From IMG/VR virus record IMGVR_UViG_3300025108_000048, positions 1 to 60,130 of that record: 60,130 nt of DNA; one strand, written 5' to 3'. Position 1 is the stretch's first letter. Each line of letters starts with the position of its first letter. The notes under the pieces were generated by a model, which saw nothing but the letters and a program-made list of their open reading frames with translations, did not search any database and was not told the DNA's origin. Shown one piece after another: positions 49,702-57,350 of this stretch. The stretch comes from a virus. Made by a program: the position numbers and the translations under genes.

Positions 49702-50154
49702 ATGACAAACAGTTTTATACTTTTTATTTTCGGTATGTTCGAGGACACTGAGGATATCGAGTTTTATTGTAACGAAATTCTATTAGAAAACCCTGCAGTA
49801 AAATCATTAAGATTTATAGTAGAAAATTCTAAGAATCTTATAGTTATATTAGAATCAGATAAAACACAAAAAGAATTAAGTAAATCATTACATAAAGATT
49901 TATTAGATCAGAACGTAAAATTCTATTTTATATTTAGGAGAGATGAGGTAGTGTCAGCACACATACCCGAACAAGTAAAGAAATTTATTTATGGGGAAGT
50001 GAGTGATGAGGAAAAGTATATTATGGTACAATACACTAAGGTAAGTAAGGTTGATTCACTTGACTTAGATGAGGTTCTTGAAAAAATTAAAAACAACGGA
50101 ATAGATAGTTTAACAAAAGACGAAAAAAAGTTCTTAGATAATTTTGATTATTGA
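49702..50154 (+). CDS. Hypothetical protein with a C-terminal DSLTKDEKKFLDNF tail
   Basis: The 150-aa protein is not recognised over most of its length. The last 30 residues (VLEKIKNNGIDSLTKDEKKF, then LDNF) match the short helical tail (ILDKI-x-x-x-G-x-x-SLTxxEKxFL) that I know from Bacteroidota rhomboid-family and other proteins. The tail is thought to be a small protein-protein contact. The N-terminus (NSFILFIFGMFED) is hydrophobic but short. It directly follows the envelope protein gene and shares its promoter. Confidence 0.62.
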   Translation: MTNSFILFIFGMFEDTEDIEFYCNEILLENPAVKSLRFIVENSKNLIVILESDKTQKELSKSLHKDLLDQNVKFYFIFRRDEVVSAHIPEQVKKFIYGEVSDEEKYIMVQYTKVSKVDSLDLDEVLEKIKNNGIDSLTKDEKKFLDNFDY

Positions 50155-50171
50155 TTTCGTTTACATATTTT
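50144..50171 (+). promoter_or_regulatory. Promoter TTGATT-16-TATTTT before the sigma factor gene
   Basis: TTGATT (50144-50149) and TATTTT (50166-50171) are 16 bp apart; equivalently TTG-N19-TATTTTAG, the same spacing as the clpP promoter. A leader of about 30 nt precedes the ATG at 50210. The -35 box lies inside the end of the previous gene. Confidence 0.5.
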
Positions 50172-50209
50172 AGTAGTTCAGTATTCACATTTAAAAATTT
50201 ACCACAACC

Positions 50210-51022
50210 ATGAACAAAAGCAACAGTTTCCTAAACACCGAAGAGATAAGTTTCTACCTTAAAGACGTAAAAAAAATACCAACCACCAACAACAAAAGAC
50301 TAAAAGAAATTATACATAGTCTTAAACAGAAAAACATAACAGAAAAAGAAAAAACGTCTTTACAACACGAACTTGTAGTTGGAAATCTAAGGTTTGTTAT
50401 TAGTGTTGCTAAACAGTTCTCAAATCAAGGGTTAGACTTACCCGATTTAATTTCAGAAGGTAATATTGGTATGATTAGGGCGTCTGAGGAATTCGACCCT
50501 AATAAAAAGGTCAGATTTATTTCTTATGCGGTTTGGTGGATAAGACAGGCAATTATGTCTTCCTTAAATGAGAACGCAAGAACTATAAGACTTCCATCTA
50601 ACATTATACAAGAATATCAGAAAACTAAAAAGATGTCATTTTCTGAAGACGATCCTGATTTTGTAGAAAAATATAACAAACAGGCTTCACAATATGTTCC
50701 AAAAACCGTAAGTTTAAGTAATCCGATTAATGAAGAAGGTGATCAATTAATTGACATTGTTGTCAATAAAGATTCTTTAAATCCTGAAAGTTACTTGGAA
50801 AATGAAAATGAAAGAAAGAAACATGTGAAGAACGCATTGTCAATACTAAACGATAAAGAGAGAACGATTATTGAGAAGTACTTTGGATTAAATGGGGTTC
50901 AATGTAATTTAGAAGACTTGGGTGAGGAGTTTGGATGTACCAAGGAGAGGATAAGACAAGTCAAGGAAAAGGCAATGAAAAAACTCAGAAATGAGAGTTT
51001 TACATTATTAAAATATTTATAA
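50210..51022 (+). CDS. RNA polymerase sigma factor (RpoD-like)
   Basis: The 270-aa protein has a sigma region 2 (about 58-130: GNLRFVISVAKQFSNQGLDL, DLISEGNIGMIRASEEFD, RFISYAVWWIRQAIMSSLNE, RTIRLPS). A short spacer with SLSNPINEEGDQLIDIV follows, then region 4 (about 209-262: DKERTIIEKYFGL, LEDLGEEFGCTKERIRQVKE). The compact layout resembles the primary sigma factor of Bacteroidota (about 287 aa) more than T4 gp55. It probably redirects host RNA polymerase; the TATTTATA boxes before structural genes are its likely targets, but this is inference. It is followed after 18 nt by an envelope gene. Confidence 0.93.
   Translation: MNKSNSFLNTEEISFYLKDVKKIPTTNNKRLKEIIHSLKQKNITEKEKTSLQHELVVGNLRFVISVAKQFSNQGLDLPDLISEGNIGMIRASEEFDPNKKVRFISYAVWWIRQAIMSSLNENARTIRLPSNIIQEYQKTKKMSFSEDDPDFVEKYNKQASQYVPKTVSLSNPINEEGDQLIDIVVNKDSLNPESYLENENERKKHVKNALSILNDKERTIIEKYFGLNGVQCNLEDLGEEFGCTKERIRQVKEKAMKKLRNESFTLLKYL
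51014..51021 (+). promoter_or_regulatory. Late-type promoter box TATTTATA
   Basis: TATTTATA spans the last codons of the sigma gene and lies 19 nt before the ATG at 51041, so the lysis/envelope genes can be read apart from the sigma gene. Confidence 0.5.
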
Positions 51023-51040
51023 GAGTAAAAAAATATAATT

Positions 51041-51343
51041 ATGAAAAAATTTTTAGAAAAACATTTCGTAACAATCGTTTTCGTTATCTTAATCTTCACC
51101 TTTTTTAGAGGTTGTGGTGATAGTAGGGAAATGTCCGCATTAAAAAAAGAAATGATAGAGTTAAAGGACTTTAGTAAAGAACGAACTTATACTAAAGAAC
51201 AATTAGATTTAAGATTAAAAATCGAAGGATTAAAAAGTGAACACAGAATGATTCAGGCGACTGACAGAAAGATGTTCGATTTAAACAGACAAACTCAAAT
51301 AGAAAAAGAGTTAGAGTCATTACAAAGTGAACTTATTAAGTAA
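51041..51343 (+). CDS. Small membrane-anchored coiled-coil protein
   Basis: The 100-aa protein has an N-terminal transmembrane helix (about 8-23: HFVTIVFVILIFTFFRGCGD) followed by a charged helix with coiled-coil character to the end. The Cys right after the helix (RGC) parallels RNC in the gene at 49006. Position just before a membrane protein and an endolysin suggests a part in lysis or envelope attachment; no family is recognised. Confidence 0.65.
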   Translation: MKKFLEKHFVTIVFVILIFTFFRGCGDSREMSALKKEMIELKDFSKERTYTKEQLDLRLKIEGLKSEHRMIQATDRKMFDLNRQTQIEKELESLQSELIK

Positions 51344-52573
51344 ATGGGAAGTTGGTTAAGGAATAACTTCAAGTTATTAATTTATATTTCGTTTTTAGTA
51401 CCGATTATAACGGTGGCAATAGTATCTATATCTCACGTTACTGTGTGGTACGGGATATCTAATCCAATGTCTTGGGCATTGTATCTATCGATAGGTATTG
51501 AGATTGCGGCACTGTCGGCATTGGCCGCAATATCAGCACAAATGGGATCTAAAGTTTACGTACCCTTTGGTATCGTTACCTTAATACAATTTGTTGGTAA
51601 TATTTTCTTTGCGTTTGAATTCATTAAAATAGGTAACGAACAGTTTCTATCTTGGGTTGAATTAACAGGACCTATATTGGAATATGTTGGTATAGAACAA
51701 GGGGACCTACAATCACACAGAAGATTCTTGGCAATATTTGCGGGTGGTATGTTACCACTTATATCCTTATCGTTCTTACATATGTTAGTTAAGTTTAATG
51801 AGGAGAATGCAGAATCAAAAACTCAAGAAGGTGAAGACACTAAAAAAGTTATTGAAGAGGAAACTAAAATCAAACCTACTAACGAAGAATTAGATAAGTT
51901 ACAAGACCTACTAAACAAATTTAAACCAGAAGAAAGAGAAGAACATCTACAAACCATAATTGATAATGACCAAGAAATGGGATTATGGGATAATACTACT
52001 AACGATGGTTTAGAAGATGATGAAGTACCTCCTGAATGGTTAAGTGAGGGACCCGAACCTGAAGAACACGAGTATAATGATTTTGATACCACAATAGAAG
52101 AAGACGAGTGGGACGAAGATCATGCATTAGACATGGTAATGAATGATATGGTATCCGATTTATCACCTCGAGATATTTCAAAAATTGTAGAAGAATCAGA
52201 AGAAGTTATAGAAGAACCTATACAACCTATACCCAATAAAGTCTCCAATAGATATGAACAAAAAAGTGATTATTTAAGTAGAAGTACTGATTGGGATTCT
52301 AAAGAAAAGGAAGAAGAAGGTTTATTACCTGACACAGTGGAATCTGCGGAATTAGATCTACAAACGGGACAAATATCAACACCCGAACCAATTAAAGAGA
52401 TTAGTGTTGAGATTGATGAAAACCAATTTACCCCTAAAAATAATTTTGAGGTTGATGTGGAGGTTAAACCTTCACCTACCCCAACACCTACAAATCCCCC
52501 AAACCCAAACTTTGTTGTGGGAAAAACATTAAGTGAGGTACAGGATCAAACAGATTCTGAAAAAAAAAATTAG
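51344..52573 (+). CDS. Multi-pass membrane protein with long acidic tail (frame may continue by frameshift)
   Basis: The 409-aa protein has four likely transmembrane segments in the first 155 residues (about 10-30, 42-64, 74-92, 130-148). A Glu/Asp-rich cytoplasmic or virion-facing region follows (about 155-370), then a short Thr/Pro stretch ([15 protein letters not shown]). The stop comes right after a run of ten A. In the -1 frame the sequence remains open for another 121 codons and encodes more Thr/Pro linker of the same style. A holin role is possible from its place before the endolysin, but the length and acidic tail are unusual for holins. Confidence 0.72.
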   Translation: MGSWLRNNFKLLIYISFLVPIITVAIVSISHVTVWYGISNPMSWALYLSIGIEIAALSALAAISAQMGSKVYVPFGIVTLIQFVGNIFFAFEFIKIGNEQFLSWVELTGPILEYVGIEQGDLQSHRRFLAIFAGGMLPLISLSFLHMLVKFNEENAESKTQEGEDTKKVIEEETKIKPTNEELDKLQDLLNKFKPEEREEHLQTIIDNDQEMGLWDNTTNDGLEDDEVPPEWLSEGPEPEEHEYNDFDTTIEEDEWDEDHALDMVMNDMVSDLSPRDISKIVEESEEVIEEPIQPIPNKVSNRYEQKSDYLSRSTDWDSKEKEEEGLLPDTVESAELDLQTGQISTPEPIKEISVEIDENQFTPKNNFEVDVEVKPSPTPTPTNPPNPNFVVGKTLSEVQDQTDSEKKN

Positions 52574-52935
52574 AAAACCCACCTACAGAAGTCCCAATTC
52601 CAACATCGACATCGGTACCTTCTAATACACCCACACCTTACCCAACAAGTACTCCAATACCAACGAGTACATCAACACCTTACCCAACAAGTACTCCAAC
52701 ACAAACGAGTACTTCAACACCTTACCCAACAAGTACCTTAACACCCACACCAACAGAAAGTAGTACTCCTACACCGACAAGTACACCTACTCCAACCCCA
52801 ACCCCAACATTATTCGTTGACGACCTATATATGGAACCTGGGGTCGGGGTCGCACCACAAGAACCATATTTAATGGTGGGTTCCAAAGTAATCACAAGAA
52901 ATGTTGGAAATTCGAGACGTAGAAACAATAGATAG
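52559..52935 (+). other. A10 slippery run and -1 frame extension encoding a Thr/Pro tail
   Basis: Ten A (52560-52569) precede the TAG at 52571-52573. Slipping back one base gives KKLENPPTEVPIP and then 121 codons to the TAG at 52933-52935. These include three TPYPTST-type units and a terminal domain with LFVDDLYMEPG and a basic end (RNVGNSRRRNNR). The 328 nt after 52573 hold no other gene. The composition matches the Thr/Pro linkers of the tail proteins, so this is coding sequence. It may be reached by programmed frameshifting or transcript slippage, a real mutation may have cut it off, or a homopolymer sequencing error may be responsible. Confidence 0.7.
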
Positions 52936-53506
52936 AAAATCATTAAACCACGTTGGTCGCAAATATAAAAAAAGACAAATTCTTTTATATGACACTAAAC
53001 GTAGGATTGATGATTTTGTCGGTAAGATAAAATATCGAAAAGATGGTAAGTATGAGGACATACCTCATTTTATTGTTTCTAAAATGGGTGACATTTACCA
53101 AGTATTGGATATGGATTATTCTTCGGTTACGTTCGGTAACCACGAACTAGATAGAAAACAAATTAAAATTGCGGTTGAGAACTTAGGATGGTTACATAAA
53201 AACACCATAACGGGTTATTATAGTAATTGGATTGGAGACCCTCATCGAACTGAACCATTCATCAGGAGTTGGAGAGACAAATTTTATTGGGATCGTTACA
53301 CCGATCAACAAATGGAAAGTATTGTTAACCTATGTGAATACATTTGTGATCAGAAACAAATAGATAAAAGAGTGGTCCCCAGTCACGGTTATATAGAAAA
53401 GATAGATAAATTTAAGGGAATTGTATGTAAATCCAATTTTTCAAATATTTATACAGATATAAACCCTTCATTTAATTTTAAAAAATTTTTAGATGATGAA
53501 ATATAA
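52901..53506 (+). CDS. Endolysin: N-acetylmuramoyl-L-alanine amidase (amidase_2/PGRP type)
   Basis: The 201-aa protein has the amidase_2 landmarks: DIPHFIVSKMGDIYQV with His56, the glycine/asparagine segment TFGNHELD, RYTDQQMESIVNLCEYIC near 132-149 and PSHGYIEKIDKFKGIVCKSN with His162 and Cys176. These residues are likely zinc ligands. The enzyme would cut the amide bond between N-acetylmuramic acid and the stem peptide. No signal peptide is present, so a holin or similar is needed for export. The start overlaps the -1 extension of the upstream gene by 35 nt. Confidence 0.85.
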   Translation: MLEIRDVETIDRKSLNHVGRKYKKRQILLYDTKRRIDDFVGKIKYRKDGKYEDIPHFIVSKMGDIYQVLDMDYSSVTFGNHELDRKQIKIAVENLGWLHKNTITGYYSNWIGDPHRTEPFIRSWRDKFYWDRYTDQQMESIVNLCEYICDQKQIDKRVVPSHGYIEKIDKFKGIVCKSNFSNIYTDINPSFNFKKFLDDEI

Positions 53507-53993
53507 AACACATATGAACTACGACAATACTAAAAAAATGTTGAATACTCTCAGAAGTCTGACAGAATCAACAGTAAAACAAGGAACGATCTCTGAACAA
53601 GAGGAGAAAGAAGAATTAAAAGACAACGTAACTGTTGTAGGAGGTGTTGAGGTGAGACTTATTGCGTCCTCTAATGAAGATTTAGAGATCAATGAACAAC
53701 AAAAGAAGATCATAGGTGACATCATTAGTAATTTTGGTACTCAGGTATCGGATTTAGGTGATTTACGACCAGGGATCACGATACAGTCTAATCAAGTAAG
53801 GTTAGATGGTAATCTACCTGATGTAAGTTTAGATTTCGTGATTATTGCGGGTGAGAACAAAGGTACATATCTTAATACTGCGATGTTGAAGGTAAATTAT
53901 GACTTATTAGAGTCAATACAAAAACTATTAAAGTTTGAAGATGTGTTTGCGGATGCATTGAATGACCTAATATCTCAAAGAAGGATAGATTAA
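53493..53993 (+). CDS. Hypothetical protein
   Basis: The 166-aa product (start at 53493, 53496 or 53514; the last gives an N-terminus MNYDNTKKMLNTLRSLTES) is unrecognised. The N-terminal 40 residues are helical and charged. The rest alternates helix and strand (VEVRLIASSNEDLEI, ITIQSNQVRLDG, VSLDFVIIAG). It overlaps the endolysin gene by up to 14 nt and is 1 nt from the next gene, so it is co-transcribed with them. Confidence 0.62.
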   Translation: MMKYKTHMNYDNTKKMLNTLRSLTESTVKQGTISEQEEKEELKDNVTVVGGVEVRLIASSNEDLEINEQQKKIIGDIISNFGTQVSDLGDLRPGITIQSNQVRLDGNLPDVSLDFVIIAGENKGTYLNTAMLKVNYDLLESIQKLLKFEDVFADALNDLISQRRID

Positions 53994-53994
53994 C

Positions 53995-54240
53995 ATGGCT
54001 CTTACAACCACAGATAAAACTCAAATACAAAGTATAGCGAAGAAAGAGATAAAAGACTTCCTTAACGGTACTCAAGCACATAAGATTGTGGTTGATATGG
54101 TTAAAAAAGAGATGGGTACAAGAGACATTAATAAAAAAGTGGTGGAATTATCTACTAAAGTTGTTGTTGAGTTATTTAAACAACTGTGGCAACGTAAATC
54201 TTTTTGGGAAGGACCCCTAAAAAACATTAATAGTAAATAA
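53995..54240 (+). CDS. Small hypothetical protein
   Basis: The 81-aa product is largely helical and basic (IQSIAKKEIKDFLNGTQAHK, VVDMVKKEMGTRDINKKVVE, FKQLWQRKSFWEGPLKNI). No motif is recognised. It is flanked by near-zero gaps, and its stop overlaps the start of the next gene (TAATG), indicating coupling. Confidence 0.6.
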   Translation: MALTTTDKTQIQSIAKKEIKDFLNGTQAHKIVVDMVKKEMGTRDINKKVVELSTKVVVELFKQLWQRKSFWEGPLKNINSK

Positions 54241-54761
54241 TGAAAAAAGAAACTAAGGAAGCTACAATGTCAGGTGGTTCTTCAGGATCATTCGAAGCAC
54301 CCATGAACTTTATGAGTAAGAGAGAAATCTATAAAATTCATAATAGTAAGAAATACAACGAAGAGGAACCGAAAGAAGAGGAATTTACTGAGGCAACGAC
54401 TTCAGCCACTTCATCGGCAGGACAATATGACGCACCATTTGGTGGTGGAGGTAAAGATCCACTTAAAATAGGTGGACCTAAGACAATCGTACAACGTATG
54501 AAACATATGAGAAAAACTAACTTTCCAATGTACGGAGGTTCGGGTGGTTCATATGTTAAGGTGAAAGAAAAATGTAAGAAATTCCCATATTGTGACGAAG
54601 GTGACATTAATGCATTGGAGTTTTATGAAAACGACGAATTAAATGAAGCAGTAAAGAATGTTTCAAAAAAATACGGTTTACCCTATAAAGAGGTGGAGAA
54701 AATAGTAATAAATGAGATAAAGGATATATTTATAGAATATGAAAGTTTCAGAACTAAATAA
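54240..54761 (+). CDS. Hypothetical protein with duplicated Gly/Ser 'EAT...AP' element
   Basis: The 173-aa product contains two copies of a low-complexity element: EATMSGGSSGSFEAPM near residue 7 and EATTSATSSAGQYDAPF near 51. Gly-rich basic segments and KFPYCDEGDINALEFY follow. A C-terminal helical part (VSKKYGLPYKEVEKIVINEI) ends the protein. No family is recognised. The last 23 nt overlap the next gene, whose late-type box lies inside this one. Confidence 0.6.
   Translation: MKKETKEATMSGGSSGSFEAPMNFMSKREIYKIHNSKKYNEEEPKEEEFTEATTSATSSAGQYDAPFGGGGKDPLKIGGPKTIVQRMKHMRKTNFPMYGGSGGSYVKVKEKCKKFPYCDEGDINALEFYENDELNEAVKNVSKKYGLPYKEVEKIVINEIKDIFIEYESFRTK
54727..54734 (+). promoter_or_regulatory. 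Late-type promoter box TATTTATA
   Basis: TATTTATA lies inside the end of the previous gene; the TATTTA core ends 6 nt before the ATG at 54739. Confidence 0.42.
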
Positions 54762-55947
54762 AATTATTGAAGAAACTATCTCAAAAGAGATAACGACCAC
54801 CATTTTAAACGAAGAAGGTGGTAAAAAGACCGCACACTGTATTAAGTGTGAGGGTCAATACGTTGAGATTTGTGATACCAAAGAGGAGGCAGATCAAAAA
54901 TGTGAAGAATATAATAAAAATAACCCCAACAAAGATTTTGTTGTGGAAATAGAAACCTATGAATCAAAAGAAGATTTATTAGATAAATTAGAACAAATAG
55001 GTGAAGAATTAGACTCAAAAGACATGAAAAAAGACCATTCAATCGAAGAATTAGAACAAGACCAACACGAAAATGCATTTGTTTTGGCGGCGGACGCAGC
55101 TAAAGACAAAGGTGAGAAGGAATTTGAATTTCCTAAAGGTAGTGGTAAGATGCATCCTGTAACAATTAAATCAGACATAGACGAAAAAGAAGACTGTCAA
55201 GAATGTGGTAAGGATATGTATGAAGACGAAGAAGAGGGTGGTGTTTATCAAGACATCGACGAATCAACTTGTGAATCTTGTGGTAAATCTTTATGTGAAT
55301 GTAGTGGTATGGATGAAGAGTCAATCAATGAAACTAAAGAACCTAAAGTACTTAGACTTTCAGAATCACAATTAATTGATATGATTAGTAAATTAGTTAA
55401 TGAGGCGGTAACACCAGGTTTAAAGGCGGTTCAAGACTCACATAAGTTAAGTAATAAAGAAACAAAAGAACATATGGGTAACGTAGATAAGAAATTAAAG
55501 AAGGCATTATCAATTGAAGGTAATGACAATCCTGAATTCCCAAATGCATCGGGTAAAGGTGAGATAGACCCTAAAAAAGTAGTACATAATACCGAAGAAG
55601 AAAATGAAGAGGTAGATATGGAAAGAGGGGAACACGCATTGGACTTAGACTACGACCATGAACCTAGTGATCAGTTTAAAGACAGAGTCAAAAAGGCATT
55701 AGAGGGTGATTCCACTATGGGTAACGCAGACGGAGGAAATACAATACCAACTGAAACAGGTAAAAACCTATCAAAAACAGCGGAGAAGAGAAAAGAAAGA
55801 AATGAAAATCAACCGATGTATAAGAAAGATATACAACCAGTTAAGTCGGTTAATGAAGAAAAAGAATCAAAAGAAGAAAGTAACGTTTTACAAGAAGAGA
55901 TCAAAAGACTAAAAGATCTTTCTAATTATAACGAAAAGACTCAATAA
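54739..55947 (+). CDS. Acidic hypothetical protein with two Cys-pair ribbons
   Basis: The 402-aa product starts with a short amphipathic helix (MKVSELNKIIEETISKEI). A Cys segment (HCIKCEGQYVEIC) near 33 follows, and a second, denser Cys region (CQECGKDMYEDEE, CESCGKSLCEC) near 153-185 could bind zinc. The middle and C-terminus are very Glu/Lys/Asp-rich, with KVLRLSESQLIDMISKLVNE near 203. Highly acidic composition and a late-type box would suit a virion or scaffold protein, but no family is recognised. Confidence 0.62.
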   Translation: MKVSELNKIIEETISKEITTTILNEEGGKKTAHCIKCEGQYVEICDTKEEADQKCEEYNKNNPNKDFVVEIETYESKEDLLDKLEQIGEELDSKDMKKDHSIEELEQDQHENAFVLAADAAKDKGEKEFEFPKGSGKMHPVTIKSDIDEKEDCQECGKDMYEDEEEGGVYQDIDESTCESCGKSLCECSGMDEESINETKEPKVLRLSESQLIDMISKLVNEAVTPGLKAVQDSHKLSNKETKEHMGNVDKKLKKALSIEGNDNPEFPNASGKGEIDPKKVVHNTEEENEEVDMERGEHALDLDYDHEPSDQFKDRVKKALEGDSTMGNADGGNTIPTETGKNLSKTAEKRKERNENQPMYKKDIQPVKSVNEEKESKEESNVLQEEIKRLKDLSNYNEKTQ

Positions 55948-55952
55948 TATTG

Positions 55953-55981
55953 TTGTCTTTGTTTTCTTTTATTCGTATATT
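55953..55981 (+). promoter_or_regulatory. Sigma-70-type promoter, TTGTCT-17-TATATT
   Basis: TTGTCT (55953-55958) and TATATT (55976-55981) are exactly 17 bp apart. The ATG at 55994 follows after 12 nt, leaving a leader of about 6 nt. Confidence 0.72.
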
Positions 55982-55993
55982 AATAATGGAAAT

Positions 55994-56449
55994 ATGGAGA
56001 ATAAAGACACATATCTTAAATCAATACTTAAAGACCAAGATTACGGATACCAGACAGAAGTCTGGTACCGTGCTTACAGTATATCAATAGAAAAAATAGA
56101 ACTATTCTACGACTTAGTCGATTCACTTTATAGAATGGTTGATCAAACTTACTTAGGACCTGACGCAATTATTACAGAAGAAGAACAAAAAATTCACTTC
56201 ACTTGGTGTTGGGATAGGGTCATAGGTAACTTATCTAAAGAGAAAATAAATATTAATCTTCGAGGAATACACTACGAGTACTTTTGGGATTTTTTCTTAG
56301 AATCGTTTTACTATCTAAAGATGGACGAAGAAGAAATCAAGATTAAAGAGTACCTCTATAGATTGTTTAATTACAACCACAAAAAGACAAGGTCTGAACT
56401 AGCGGTTTTAACAGAAATTTATAAATTACTAGAAAAGAACTTGAACTAG
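55994..56449 (+). CDS. Hypothetical protein
   Basis: The 151-aa product is rich in Tyr, Trp, Leu and acidic residues and looks all-helical (YSISIEKIELFYDLVDSLYR, YEYFWDFFLESFYYLKMDEE). No metal or nucleotide motif is seen. It has its own strong promoter and a second promoter within its last codons for the next gene, so it is a single-gene unit, probably expressed early. Confidence 0.65.
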   Translation: MENKDTYLKSILKDQDYGYQTEVWYRAYSISIEKIELFYDLVDSLYRMVDQTYLGPDAIITEEEQKIHFTWCWDRVIGNLSKEKININLRGIHYEYFWDFFLESFYYLKMDEEEIKIKEYLYRLFNYNHKKTRSELAVLTEIYKLLEKNLN

Positions 56450-56469
56450 TAAAATAAATTCCGTATATT
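56441..56469 (+). promoter_or_regulatory. Sigma-70-type promoter, TTGAAC-17-TATATT
   Basis: TTGAAC (56441-56446) and TATATT (56464-56469) are exactly 17 bp apart, with the -35 box inside the end of the upstream gene. A leader of about 17 nt precedes the ATG at 56493. Confidence 0.7.
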
Positions 56470-56492
56470 ACTATCAGAAACGGTAATAAAGT

Positions 56493-56675
56493 ATGGAAAC
56501 GTTAGGAAAAATTAAGGACCTGGTAGAGAAGATGTCGGTTGACACTCACAAGGTATACGACAAAGGTAACAGATCTGCATCAATCAGAGCACGAAAATAC
56601 GCTCAGGAAGTAAAGAGTCTTATTGCATCATTCAGAAAAGAAATTTTAGACGAAATAAAAAGACATGATAAATAA
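56493..56675 (+). CDS. Histone H1-like DNA-binding protein (Hc1 type)
   Basis: The 60-aa protein reads IKDLVEKMSVDTHKVYDKGN, then RSASIRARKYAQEVKSLIAS and FRKEILDEIKR. The pattern (L-x-x-L-V)...(Y-x-K-G-N-x-x-A-x-x-R-A-R-K)...(E-(V/I)-K-x-L-x-x-x-(F/R)-R-K-E-I) is that of the short Hc1-like proteins common in Bacteroidota. These bind DNA and are thought to compact or organise it. Here it could coat phage DNA or affect host nucleoid or transcription. It has its own promoter and overlaps the next small gene by 11 nt. Confidence 0.82.
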   Translation: METLGKIKDLVEKMSVDTHKVYDKGNRSASIRARKYAQEVKSLIASFRKEILDEIKRHDK

Positions 56676-56844
56676 TATAGAGTTATATATCTTGATCTTA
56701 TCAATAGTCTTTATTCTAAGATTCGTATTTGAATTCGTAGTAAAACTATTTGTAACATCTGCAGAACCATTATCAATTAACAAGTATGAGAAGGTAATTT
56801 TATATTTTGCAATCTCATATATAATAACATATATAATAACATAA
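56665..56844 (+). CDS. Small two-helix membrane protein (59 aa)
   Basis: An ATG at 56665 overlapping the end of the H1-like gene opens a 59-codon frame: MINNIELYILILSIVFILRF at the N-terminus and VILYFAISYIITYIIT at the C-terminus, joined by a short polar loop with SAEPLSINKYEK. Two transmembrane helices are likely. Overlap with the upstream gene and a 5-nt gap to the next gene support a real coding sequence. Function is unknown. Confidence 0.62.
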   Translation: MINNIELYILILSIVFILRFVFEFVVKLFVTSAEPLSINKYEKVILYFAISYIITYIIT

Positions 56845-56849
56845 ATTAA

Positions 56850-57350
56850 GTGTACGAAATATTAAAACCTTTAAGACCTTATTTCTTCTCTCTAAGAGAG
56901 ATTAAGGGAAATGTTAGTTTGGACTTAAAACTCCCATCTAAATGGAAATACGAAGAAATTGTTTCTGTTTATAAGACCTTGAAAATAAAGGTCCAAGATA
57001 AGAACGACAAAGATGTGTTAGTTTCTTTTATATCTGAAGCGTCTCAAGATGGGTACAACACCACACTACAATGTGCGAATGAAGTTGTAGAAAAAAATAT
57101 TGAGAACGAAAAGAAGAGAGAGTTATTCGATAAAAAAGTTAGAGAAATGAGAGCATTGTTTGAGGAAAGTAAATTAGATGATCTCGAAAATTTAAAATTT
57201 GAAAGTAATGTCCAAGAATACGACACGCAAAGAATTAGATTGGCTGGAGAAGGAGATTCAAAAGGATCAGTTGGAAGTGGAGACTCACAAGAAAAAGATG
57301 ATTCAACAACTGATGAAGACGAAGAAGGAGGATCTATTCAGAGTCCCTGA
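56850..57350 (+). CDS. Hypothetical protein (GTG start)
   Basis: The 166-aa product starts with GTG (MYEILKPLRPYFFSLREIKG) and has an N-terminal mixed alpha/beta part (LDLKLPSKWKYEEIVSVYKT, VLVSFISEASQDGYN). A helix like a coiled coil follows (about 80-125), and then a Gly/Ser/Asp/Glu-rich tail. The tail (from about residue 120) is shared out of frame with the next gene, so its composition may be dictated by that overlap. No family is recognised. Confidence 0.62.
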   Translation: MYEILKPLRPYFFSLREIKGNVSLDLKLPSKWKYEEIVSVYKTLKIKVQDKNDKDVLVSFISEASQDGYNTTLQCANEVVEKNIENEKKRELFDKKVREMRALFEESKLDDLENLKFESNVQEYDTQRIRLAGEGDSKGSVGSGDSQEKDDSTTDEDEEGGSIQSP

